Source of the DNA: Hetaerina americana
Taxonomy: Eukaryota > Arthropoda > Insecta > Odonata > Calopterygidae
Length of the DNA: 64,000 nucleotides
Direction of reading: 5' to 3'
Assembly (NCBI GenBank): GCA_022747635.1
Contig: JAKTNV010000014.1
Location: 11,476,610 to 11,540,609, forward strand
The notes beneath the pieces were generated by a model. It was given only the letters and a program-made list of their open reading frames with translations. It was not told the DNA's origin and did not search any database. The translations under genes and the position numbers were made by a program. This document shows positions 39,727 to 48,644 of this stretch, piece after piece (the stretch's first letter is position 1; the number at the start of each line of letters is the position of its first letter).

Positions 39727-39799
39727 CATAGATGTGTGAAGAGAAAACCTAAGAAGTGGCATCATATGCCACTTCTTAGGTTTTCCCTTGTCATCTATA
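39727..39799. repeat. Hairpin with perfect 20-bp stem
   Basis: Arms 39743-39762 and 39766-39785 are perfectly complementary (GAAAACCTAAGAAGTGGCAT and its complement) around a 3-nt spacer CAT. Weaker complementarity (ATAGATG and CATCTAT) extends the fold to about 39727-39799. It could be a miniature foldback element, a small-RNA precursor or a protein-binding palindrome. No copy elsewhere in the window was seen. Confidence 0.85.
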
Positions 39800-41499
39800 G
39801 GTTCGTAGTTTTTCCCTTCCCCTAACAAAGGACGTGTACCACACAACAGTTGTCCAGAAAATTTGTCATAACCTAAGCATCTTAATCCCTTATGAATATA
39901 ATTATTTATGCATATTTTAAGTCCATTACGTCACAAAAAATGTCCAAATACGATATTTTACCAATGACATACTAAACGCTACACGAGACATGCCTGGGGA
40001 CCAATTATTAATACTCTATGAATCGATAAACTAAGGCGCCCACGAGCCGTTTCGATTTGCACGTTAAAATCTCAAGCCAATGCCCATGAAAGAAACAGGG
40101 AACCCCAAAACCTGCGGGTTTTTTACATGCGCAAACCCGGTTTTGGATTCATATAACCCTCTTCAAAGAACGATGTGGAGAATCGGGTAGTGAACCCGGG
40201 TTGCTAAACCCAGGGGAAACTGGGTATTTTAAAACCCGCCTATCCAAATTTAAAAAATGAACTTCAACAATGCCAATTTAAGGTATCCCCTTTGCCATCG
40301 TGGGTTCATTCACAGAGCACAATGTTAAGTCAACATTTTTGCATTTTATATTTATTTTATGGCGAGTGTTTGGAAAAAATGGTAATATATGTATTACTTA
40401 ATTTACACTGAAACTAGTTACAAGTCAGCTTCTTAATGCAACGGAAAATTATAAAATTTCAACAAATGCCAAGGGTAGATAAATCTAAAAGAATGTTTTA
40501 CCAATACGTATAGAAAAGAACTAACTACAATTCACACATCAAGAAGATGCGTTCTCATCGTTTAAGTGTATTATTTGTGAACGTTCCAATAAAAGCGTCC
40601 AAAAGTCAACTATTTTTGGTATTATAATATCTTATCTCAATACCAAACGGTTATGACTTACATAAGTAGCAACAAAGCAATGTTCTAAGAACATCATCAT
40701 CCCGCGTAAACAGAGAGAAAAAATCATTAATCCAAGAGCAGGGGAATGCTGTTTCTCACTTAAACAAATACTTTCAAAATTCGTTACCACCATAAAAGTC
40801 ATTAACCAGTAGGTTGGTTTCCATTGCCAAAGCTGAGGACGTGACTAACCCCAAGCTAACTCCTACAGCGTATGGCATCCACACAACCTGGGTGCGTGAA
40901 AGTCCTTCCCCTGCGCTCCACCATGCATGCCACACCCCGCCGAAATGTTGAGTTGGCAGCCATTGGAAGCAGGGCCACGATTGACAGCTTCCGGGGTGTG
41001 ACTAAGCCAAAGGTTAAGACACCCGCTGATAATTTACGTGAAATAAATTGTATAGAGTACCACGCTCGGTGAGCAAATTTGATACAACGCGGCACTAAGG
41101 CAATTACATTAAGTCATTAAAATCTCCAGACATTTTTGGCAAATTAAATTATATGATGCCACTCAAAAAATTTATTATTATTAGAATTCTACCGTTTAAG
41201 GCACGTTTTGAATGGACACATAATGTATAACGGTACAGAGCTATATTCTTTACCACTCCCCACAAAACACCACTTGATATCCGAGACTAAAATAAACAAC
41301 TCCAAACAGTTAATGTGATACTGGAAATATTTTTTTGGATTGAAAACAAAATTTAATGGAAAGTTCCAGGAGGGAAAAATGTTTTCAAGCTTAGGAATTG
41401 ATTTCTACTCTAATGCTCTATTACTGTAACGACACACCACACGCTTGAATCAGGAGGACGAGCTACGAGGGAAAATGTTCATCACCCGCACAAGCACAC

Positions 41500-41500
<1 letters not shown>
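39800..41500. other. No gene; CCCGGGTTT-like motif cluster at 40095-40245
   Basis: Within 150 bp (40095-40245) short AAACCC and GGGTTT motifs recur in both orientations (CCTGCGGGTTTT, AAACCCGGTTTTGG, GAACCCGGGTTGC, AAACCCAGG, AAACTGGGT, AAAACCCGCC). A GC-richer patch at 40860-41075 gives frames on both strands with no domain. The rest is AT-rich. Confidence 0.4.

Positions 41501-41503
<3 letters not shown>

Positions 41504-41578
<75 letters not shown>
41504..41578. repeat. (TA)n microsatellite at the 3' end of a LINE copy
   Basis: 75 bp of pure TA directly adjoining the 3' terminus of the antisense LINE fragment 41580-41788, consistent with a TA-rich LINE tail. Confidence 0.95.
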
Positions 41579-41579
<1 letters not shown>

Positions 41580-41582
<3 letters not shown>

Positions 41583-41788
41583 GTAATCTACCGGTTAAGG
41601 TAGGTTTTTGGATGGACAAAGCTACTAAATAAATATTTTGTGAACCCTAAAAAACACAAAATCCATCATCCTACTCTACATCAGGTCCCTCTTCATCTCT
41701 GAGTACTTTCTTCCTCCCTTCATCCCGTTCAACATCCCTATCCTGTCCCTTCCCTTTCCTTGTTTGCCTAACAATCTCCCCTCTATTA
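41580..41788 (-). mobile_element. LINE 3' end, 5'-truncated copy A (RTE/BovB-like)
   Basis: The segment aligns with 41861-42063 in the same (minus) orientation. Shared landmarks in order from the left are GGTAATCTACCGGTT, GGTAGGTTTTTGGATGG, AAATAAATATTTT, CCATCATCCTAC, TCAGGTCCCTC and CATCCCTATCCTGT. It holds only the last ~40 codons of the reverse-transcriptase frame and the ~100-bp 3' untranslated region. It breaks off at about 41788 in an AT-repeat. 5' truncation is the usual outcome of target-primed reverse transcription. Confidence 0.92.
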
Positions 41789-41860
41789 TATATATGTATA
41801 TAATATATATATATAATAAAAATATGTATATAATATATATATAAATATAATATTTTTTTA
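41789..41860. repeat. AT-rich tail between two LINE copies
   Basis: Irregular TATATATG and ATAATATAT repeats join the truncated 5' side of copy A to the 3' end of copy B. This is probably copy B's tail. Confidence 0.8.
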
Positions 41861-43098
41861 AGGTAATCTACCGGTTGAGGTAGATTTTTGGATGGACACA
41901 ACTACCAAACAAATATTTTATTACTCCTACAAAAAAAAATCCATCATCCTACCCTATATCAGGTCCCTCATCATCTCTGCGTACTTTCTTCCTCCCTTCA
42001 TCCCGTCTAACATCCCTATCCTGTTCCTTCCCTTTCCTCTTTTGCCCAACATTCTACCCTCTATCACAGTCTTCAACATCCCACTGCCGGTCAACACCCC
42101 CTTCATCCACTTTTCCTGCCCCCATAGGATTGCTCTCAACAAACCCCTCTCTACGCCCACCATACCAAGTACTTCCTCATTTGTTTTCTTCTCTGTCCAT
42201 TTCACCTTCTCCATTCTTCTCCACACCCACATTTCAAAAGCCTCCAATCTACGTCTATCCTCCTGCTTCAATGACCACGTTTCCGCACCGAACATAGCTA
42301 CGCTCCATATCAAAGTTTTTACGAGTCTTTTCTTAACATCCTTACTCAAAGTCCCTGTCATCAACTCCCTCCTCCTTGTGAAGGCCTCTTTGCCTAGCGC
42401 AATTCTTCTCCTTACGTCCCAACTACTTTGACCGTGTTGGTCCAAAACACTACCGAGATACGTAAACTGTTCTACCTGCTCTAGTTTTTGCCCTCCTACT
42501 TTAATGTTAAGCTTGGCCTTTTTCTTTCTAGAAAATCGCATAACCTTTGTTTTATTAATATTGATTCTCATCCCATACCTGTCGCACTGAATTTCCAATT
42601 CACTCAGCAATGCTTGCAGCCCCTTGGCTGACTGAAAAACTAAAGCTTGGTCATCAGCAAACCTAACTGATTTTATGAATTCCCCACCCACCTTCATTCC
42701 TACCTCCAGTTCTTCCCATGCCTCTTTAATCAATTCCTCTGCATACAGGTTGAACAGCAACGGTGATAATGGGCAACCCTGCCTTACACCTCTTCCTAAC
42801 ACTGCCCAACCGGACTCCCCGTTCCCCACTCGCACCTGAGCAGTCTGAGACATGTACAGGTTGCGGATTAGCCTCCTTTCCCTCAAATCTATTCCTATTT
42901 TCTGCAATATACTCATTAGTTTTTCCCAATTCACTCTATCAAACGCTTTTTCGAAATCTACGAAACAGGCAAATACCTCCTGGTTGTGTTCTATATTCCT
43001 CTCGATTAATAATCTCCTTACTGCAATGGCATCACGCGTACCTCTCCCCTTCCTAAACCCAAACTGATCATCCCCTATGTAATCATTTGCCCATATAA
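41861..43098 (-). mobile_element. LINE copy B, 5'-truncated non-LTR retrotransposon (RTE/BovB-like)
   Basis: The element is on the minus strand, with its 3' end at 41861 and its truncated 5' end near 43098. The 3' untranslated region (41861-41953) carries an AATAAA signal, in antisense near 41917, and ends in CCGGTAGATTACC before an AT tail. Upstream of it lies one open reverse-transcriptase frame lacking the endonuclease and the first reverse-transcriptase motifs. Copy A (41580-41788) is a second insertion of the same family directly beside it. The AT-rich flanks on both sides suggest an AT-rich target. Confidence 0.93.
41954..43098 (-). CDS. Non-LTR retrotransposon reverse transcriptase (partial, 5'-truncated)
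   Basis: About 380 codons without a stop. In order: DDQFGFRKGRGTRDA, VDFEKAFDRVNW (reverse-transcriptase motif A, catalytic Asp), GVRQGCPLSPLLFNLY (motif B), SVRFADDQALV (motif C, FADD catalytic pair), INKTKVMRF, FTYLGSVLDQHG (motif E region), RRRIALGKEAF, IWSVAMFGAETWSLKQED, LEAFEMWVWRRM and finally RIGMLDGMKGG. This layout, including the W-rich tail after the polymerase, is that of RTE/BovB-type LINEs. The product copies the element's RNA at a nicked target. An ATG-started frame extends to 43249, but its first ~50 codons are antisense SINE and TA-repeat, so they are excluded here. With no endonuclease and no promoter the copy is almost certainly dead, although its frame is intact and so fairly young. 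Confidence 0.92.
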
Positions 43099-43150
43099 TA
43101 TATATATGTATATAATATAAATATATATATATATATATATTTATATATAT
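43099..43150. repeat. AT-repeat between LINE copy B and the SINE
   Basis: Irregular TATATAT and ATAAATATAT repeats. Confidence 0.9.
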
Positions 43151-43429
43151 GTGGGTCGCGGTAGTCCAGTGGGTAGAGCGTTGGACTGCTGACCAGAGGG
43201 TCCCGGGTTCGATTCTCGGGCAAGGTACTCTGGGCACCTGCAGCTCCACCCAAGCTAAAGTGATTTTTCGGGTACCAGGTCTTCCTGGGAAACCATGACC
43301 GGAACAGGGAAAGGAACTGGCCCCCCTACCCTGATGTGTGAATTTTCACACGCCGTATAGGGCTTAGTACTGGGTGATCTCTACCATCACCTACTAAACC
43401 GAGCTTCGGGTTGATTACTGTGTTTATGG
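43151..43429 (+). repeat. tRNA-derived SINE, best-preserved copy
   Basis: The head reads like a tRNA: A box TAGTCCAGTGG (43162-43172), GTTGGACTGCTGACC in the anticodon-arm position (anticodon-like GCT, as in some serine tRNAs, without the long variable arm), and B box GGTTCGATTCT (43206-43216). It continues with a non-tRNA body (CTTCCTGGGAAACCATGACC, AAAGGAACTGG, ATAGGGCTTAGTA) and ends GTTGATTACTGTGTTTATGG. Diverged copies lie at 20103-20325, 25168-25320 and 2355-2488. RNA polymerase III would transcribe it from the internal boxes and a LINE would mobilise it. It abuts an AT-repeat on its 5' side and a mariner on its 3' side. Confidence 0.92.
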
Positions 43430-43448
43430 TTTATGTGTGTGTATGTAT

Positions 43449-44190
43449 GTCATCCGGAAAGTAGTACCCGTTCGTGCCGCATGAAGTGCTGACGACGCGA
43501 GTAGCCGCTGGACGAGGTCAGATAGCTTCAGTGGCTTGTCTGCCTTCTCTGAGCCAAGTTGCGTGACGCTAGCATTGCCTGTGTTGTTTCTGTGATTGTT
43601 TACAATGTTTAAAAAAATTGAGAACGCCGCCAGTTGTGAAGTGAGGGCAGTGATTAAATTCCTCAATGCAAGAAACGTTCGCCCATGTGATATTCATCGC
43701 CAATTAAAGGAGGTGTATGGAGACAATGTAATGGACGAGTCGTCTGTTCGGCGGTGGTGTCGCAACTTCAACATGGGGAGGGGGAACACACACGACGATG
43801 AGCGTTCGGAGAGACCGTCTGTCATTACAGACCAACTGGTGAGCTCAGTTGACGAATTCGTGAGGAACGATCGGCGCGTCACAATTGATGACATCTGTGA
43901 GCATTTTCCCAATGTTTCTCGAACAATTGTTCATGAAATTGTTAAACACCATCTGCATTATGCAAAAATTTGTGCAAGATGTGTCCCTCGCGTATCTCAA
44001 TGAGCTGGCGGCGAAGGACTATGCAGCAGGAATACAGAAACTTGTCACACGTTATGACAAATGCCTTAATTTGCTTGGAGATTATGTTGAGAAGTAGTTT
44101 AAAGTATCCTCTTTCAAATAAAATTTTTTATGTTTGTTAATATTTACTTTTGTGTCTTTATTTCACGAACGGGTACTACTTTCCGGATGA

Positions 44191-44196
<6 letters not shown>
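43449..44196 (+). mobile_element. Internally deleted mariner element (non-autonomous)
   Basis: Terminal inverted repeats at 43450-43476 and 44164-44190 match over 27 bp (TCATCCGGAAAGTAGTACCC and onward). The right end continues CCCTCG, as mariner ends usually do (CGAGGG...); on the left these outermost bases are replaced by TATG repeat sequence, so the left tip is lost or altered and no clear TA duplication remains. At about 750 bp it is some 550 bp short of a full mariner, because the middle of the transposase gene is gone. An AATAAA signal (44117-44122) follows the coding remnant. Confidence 0.92.
43596..44097 (+). pseudogene. Mariner transposase remnant: DNA-binding domain kept, catalytic core deleted
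   Basis: From the ATG at 43596 an open frame of 135 codons encodes the paired-type helix-turn-helix region of a mariner transposase: VIKFLNARNVRPCDIHRQL, SSVRRWCRNF, then the linker (DDERSERPSVIT), the second helix-turn-helix (RRVTIDDICEHFPNVSRTIV) and HLHYAKICARCVPR. At the usual KICARWVP position the frame jumps, near 43990, to sequence from the very end of the gene. In another frame this reads YLNELAAKDYAAGIQKLV, TRYDKCLNLLGDYVEK, stop at 44095-44097. All three catalytic Asp residues are therefore absent. The shortened 135-residue product (ending RVSQ) could still be made as a DNA-binding protein if transcribed, but could not transpose. Confidence 0.92.
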
Positions 44197-44258
<62 letters not shown>

Positions 44259-44266
44259 GGAAATGA

Positions 44267-44304
<38 letters not shown>

Positions 44305-44315
44305 TCATTTCCTAT
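44197..44315. repeat. (TG)n then (TA)n microsatellites forming a long palindrome
   Basis: A TG run (44197-44234) is followed by TA repeats. AGGAAATGAATAC at 44258-44270 is repeated as its complement GTATTCATTTCCT at 44301-44313, with TA repeats between. The segment is thus a perfect inverted repeat that could extrude a cruciform of about 58-80 bp. Confidence 0.9.
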
Positions 44316-44319
44316 TAAA

Positions 44320-46230
44320 CATGGGTAGATGAAGTTGTATCGTCGGCCAGCACACAAAGTGCCGCCATAGTGGGAAAAATCAGCACCGCATTGTACTCGC
44401 AGTCTAGACCGCAACACTAAGTTTATGAAATAGACTGCCGAATGGTTGAATATAAGGAATCCTGCCTTGTATACCCTTGTGACTGGTGACCTAACACCCC
44501 CAGCCATTGGGCCTCGAGGCGTCCTATTCTTTGCAATCCAAGTCTGCATAACAATGTTTTAGAAAGTATTCGGGGCTTAACGGTATTGCATAATATATAT
44601 AGCGACAGTTTCACTCCTCCGTGATAACAAATTCCGATACGATACTCCGTCGTTTGAACAAAACTCCAGAATTACAGTTTTGTTTATGATATTCAAACTC
44701 CCTGACTTGATTTATTAGGAATAACAATACGCTATATTTCAACATCCATCCATACTATTTTCCTCCTCTGCCTTTATATGTCACCAAATATACCATACGA
44801 TATACTCGTACATCAGGGAAAACTCCATAGGACATGATCAAATGTTGAACTGACACAATCCACAATCATGACACAATCAATCATATCTATTAGCCCACCA
44901 AACTTCCCACAAGCCCTAGGGTAATAGTAATCTGTAATTAATCCATTCATCGTTATCTTAGTTCCTATTCATAATCGCTCCAGCCGGTATTAAATAGAAA
45001 TCATGAAAAGCTCAAATTCTGACACTGTTTAGTAGTAAAAATATAAAACAACTCTTAACCTCTAGCCAAAAAAGTTAAAAGCTTGGTTCCGAAACACGAC
45101 TTTTGAGAAATTATTATTAACACAGCTTAGAGTCTTTTGAGATGTGGAGGAGGATACAGGCCATTATCCTGAATATGAGGAATGAAACTACAACAATGCA
45201 TATTTGCTATAAATCGCAATATATAAGTTGGGAAAACTCAATTTTTATGTTTAAAAGGGCACCTGCTAATAAAGAAGAATGGATTAGCAGGACCAATAAT
45301 GAAACTTTAGATACGTGATGTATCTCTTGTAAATTTGATGTATTTTTTACATGATTTGTATAAAGAGGTAGAAAACAAAATTTCTAAGCTTGGAATTGAA
45401 ACTTTTTTACTCATTTTAAAGATACATTAAACTTCAAAAGAGTAAAAGGCAAATCGTTGCAAATGGTAGAAGAAGAGAAGATATAAGGGAAATTTTGGCG
45501 ACAGGATAAGCTTCGTTGGAGAAGATACTGAGTTTGTGACGTAAGGGAGAATATTTGGATAGTGGGAGTAAAATAATAAGTATATTAAAGAGTTGTTTTG
45601 GACGGAAGTAACCTAGGCGTTCACTGCGTTCTGTAATAGTTTTCAATACAGAACCGATATTTAACCACCGGGCTTTCTTTTAGAGGAAATAATTAAATTA
45701 CGGCCACATTTTAAATTTCACTAATTGGTTTTAATGATTTCAGTCATCATTATTGTACGTAGTATAAAACGTAGTTTTTGTATGCTTCCAAACAACTACT
45801 GATTCCCAGGACTTTCTCCATCCTAAATTCTTCGTTTCATCGCATAACTATACTACTTTCTTTTCAGTTCATCATACGTGGTAAAATTTACATTATTAGA
45901 AAATGTTTAAGAAGAAAATCATTAATTTGTATAGCTACATTAATATTGAACTTCCTTCTTTTAAAACTGTTTCTGTTAACCTTTAACAGTAAAACAAACG
46001 CACCTGGCTATTGTTCAATACTTGCGGTAACTTTGTTTTCAGACCTCATAAAATTGAAATAGCGAGGAACTTGTCAAAGTAAAATTAATCTCCACTTATA
46101 GTCCACAAAATGGTAACCTCCGTTAATTTATGATCTACTTCTATAATTATGGGCTATTTACCATATTTGTATTCAAACTTGAGGTAAAACTGTTAATGAA
46201 AAAGTGGTTAACAGTTTTGTAAAACAGTAG
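44320..46230. other. No gene recognised; possible repeat piece at 44483-44506
   Basis: AT-rich DNA. A 24-bp block at 44483-44506 recurs as its complement at 60394-60417 with one difference, hinting at an unrecognised dispersed repeat around 44340-44510. A 94-codon frame at 45778-46062 is hydrophobic and AT-driven, with no family. Confidence 0.4.
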
Positions 46231-46235
46231 CTTTT

Positions 46236-46656
46236 AAATTTCAGATTAAACCTCTTCCATTAATTGGACGAAAACAATTAAGCGATGATGCTGAAAATGC
46301 ATTATTAGCTCCATTTTTCTACAGTAATAGAAATCGTATAAATAAAATTAGAGAGATAAGGTGCAGAATAGATAGATTTAATACGTCATTTTTCCATCGG
46401 AAGCTTAGGACTCAGAATAACGTTGTCCGTTCGCGCTAGCGGGGAAAAGTATTTTGTTCCGAAAGTAGTATCATTGCATAATACCCTGCAAGCCACCGAT
46501 AACGCGTGTGGCAGGGGGTGACCAGATTACTTTTAACCAAAATACTTTTCCCCCTAACGTGGCCGGTCAACGTTATTCTGATCCCTTATCGTTCGTCGGA
46601 AATCTGATGTGTAATCACCCCCTGGCACACACCCTAGCGGTGGGTTGCATGGTGCC
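46236..46656 (+). mobile_element. Jockey/CR1-like LINE 3' end, split by an antisense copy of itself
   Basis: Left part 46236-46470 matches the 3' coding end of the LINE at 53010-54980 (CAGATTAAAC and TCTTCCATTAATTGG, then AATAAAATTAGAGAGAT, then TCAGAATAACGTTG, GCGGGGAAAAGTATTTTG, GAAAGTAG). The right part, 46602-46656, continues the same consensus where it left off (TCTGATGTGTAATCACCCCC, CACACACCCTAG, GGTGGGTTGCATGGT). Between them lies 46471-46601, an inverted piece of the same 3' end. In frame, the left part reads NKIREIRCRIDRFNTSFF, a typical ORF2 tail. Confidence 0.85.
46471..46601 (-). mobile_element. Antisense 3' end of the same LINE family, nested insertion
   Basis: Read on the minus strand it starts CGATAAGGGATCAGAATAACG and proceeds through GGGGGAAAAGTATTTTGG, TCACCCCCTGCCACACGC and GGTGGCTTGCAGGGTATTAT, the full terminal ~115 bp of the family. 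It sits between two halves of a sense copy. Together with 46409-46460 it makes an inverted repeat of ~50 bp with a ~75-nt spacer. Confidence 0.85.
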
Positions 46657-46659
46657 ATG

Positions 46660-47545
46660 TACTGTTATACCATTATTCGATTACTCTTCTACAAGTTTAC
46701 GTTTACTGTTCGATTCTGCTTATATTCTGAGGTAAATATTTGGTGGACTATCGTACTTTGAGGCCTCAGGCATTTACAAGTATAAGGGCCTTATTTGTTA
46801 TGAAAATCAAACACTTGGTAAATTTCTCATTAAATGTATTGAGACGCCTTGGGTTACGGTTTACATAGTCATTTTCAGGTTACCCAGAGGCCACATTTAT
46901 ATCCAGTATATACATGAACGTTATTGCAGGAAAATGCAACAGGTGCGTGGTATGATAGAATTGGAATGAAAGTGATTGCTGGTAATGGGAGATAATAAAA
47001 GCGACTTCATTATCGCTTGGGTGAGGGTTAAAATTAAGTCGCCACGCTATTGAAATTTTGGCAATGCTATTTTCAATTATATCAGGTTATCTAAAAATGA
47101 CCTTTTACATATTCTAGTAACTATTTCGGGCAAATAATGTTGGAATATTTGAATTTCCGACGCGCATTTACTTAAAAATTACTGCCCATACATATTCGGT
47201 ACCTAAACCTCGTTTCGCGATTCGCGAAACGACCCAATGGCAGATAACCGACGCTATTTTACCAGCGCATAGCAAAATGGCTTGACGGCAGACAATGGTA
47301 ATGTAAGCCCACGCCCCATTTGGCTGGGGCGTAACCCACCGAACTCAATAAGCGGCCAGCAAAATAAACCCTACCACAATAGCTCTCTGAGTGGCGGAGC
47401 TGAGCGAGAGGTGAAGGACCATTACACAACGTTAAAGCTGGCTCTAAAAGAGGCCCCAAAACACTGAAAACCCCGCATCACTGACAAACGACAAGCGTTG
47501 CCAAACCTCTCCCGAGAAAGAAGTTACCGGCATGAAAAGAGCATT
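46660..47545. other. No gene; short perfect palindrome at 47211-47231
   Basis: CGTTTCGCGA, one base, then TCGCGAAACG makes a 10-bp perfect inverted repeat with CpG-rich arms. The rest is AT-rich to mixed sequence without a recognised element. Confidence 0.5.
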
Positions 47546-47559
47546 CCTCTTTCCCCCAC

Positions 47560-48390
47560 GATCATCCCGCACGCGAACTGGGTCGACGGGACCAAACAAA
47601 AGTTATATGACGGACGCCTCGTCGCAAAATAGCGGGGGAGAAGAGACCGAATCGCTCACCTCGAGGACCTATCCCGTGCTAACACACTCACGCACACCTG
47701 CCTTCCTCTCTCTCCCTACCTCTCCCCACTCCAGGGCCATCGGGGGGAGATGATTCACGCGCTATTTTTGACACAAGAAAGGCTGCAATATTGCTTTTTA
47801 TCCGTCACGCTCTCGGGGCAAGTCGGCGAAGTCTCAAGGCGATTTCGCCTCGTGCGGGCGAGAGGGAGACGGAATAACAGCGCGGTTAGGGAGGCGAATG
47901 AATGAGGGGCACTTGGGGAGGCGAGTCAGGTAAGCCGGTGAGAGGAGGAGGAAGGAGGTGGGGAGGAGGATGAGGTGGAGAGGAGGAAGGGTGAGGTGGG
48001 GAGGAGGAGGAGGTGGGCAGACCGGCCGCCTGGGGGTAGCGGCGGCTGCGAGACTCGAGGGGCGGCGGGGAGGGGGTGTTTCTCGAGAGTCGCAGACATG
48101 GAGGAGCCAGCCGCTCTTGGGGCATGTCGCCTTGCGGCGGCGGGGGCACCTCCTAATCCTCACATCTCCTCATCAGCCTCCCGCTCCCCCTTCGCCTTTC
48201 CAACCACCCCTCAACCCACCTCCGCAATTTCCAATTGCTTACTTACTATAACTAATGGGACGGAGGTTGCTTGTACGGAGAGAAAGGGGAAGGAAACGTG
48301 CATCCTTTTTCCTAGGATGGACCTGGCGGCAGGCGTCGGCCAATCAAGGCGGTCGTCTCGGCTTCTGCTTTCATGCGGAAAGTCTACACC
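47560..48390. promoter_or_regulatory. GC- and CpG-rich island 5
   Basis: GC-rich sequence with frequent CpG at 47790-47890 and 48020-48140 (AGACCGGCCGCC, GGCGGCGGGG). Its middle (47935-48015) is a purine-only GGAGGA-type tract. A plus-strand frame contains MEEPAALGACRLAAAGAPPNP starting at 48098, which could be the start of a protein, but it dissolves into low-complexity and has no domain. The opposite strand gives P- and S-rich shadows. It is a possible promoter or first exon. Confidence 0.45.
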
Positions 48391-48644
48391 TGATCCTCAT
48401 CCATTGAGACAGGGTGGTTTGCTCAAGGCGGACGACGTACTGGATGAGATGAAGTCTGGATATTTTATCAGCCCGTGATTTATTTTACATCACGAGACAA
48501 ATCGATAAGGTTTTACTCCATATACTCATGAATCCGTAGCTAGGTTCCGTCAAAATAATTTTTTCCCCGATGATATAAACCATACCATCAAAAGGACTCA
48601 GGCCTTACAATTTGTAAGAGTAGTAATATTTTAGTTATCATTAT

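Noticed and set aside
40856..41095. Frames on both strands in a GC-richer patch
   Set aside because: No domain could be recognised and both strands are equally open.
41892..43067. Plus-strand frames up to 179 codons
   Set aside because: Antisense shadows of the LINE reverse transcriptase.
43151..43225. Functional tRNA gene
   Set aside because: A and B boxes are present, but the segment continues into a SINE body shared with three other copies, and acceptor-stem pairing is not evident.
44163..44549. 128-codon minus-strand frame
   Set aside because: Largely TG/TA microsatellite and the mariner end read in antisense.
47834..48478. Possible protein starting MEEPAALGACRLAAAG at 48098
   Set aside because: No domain or splice context, and the opposite strand gives equally long frames; kept only as a remark under the GC island.
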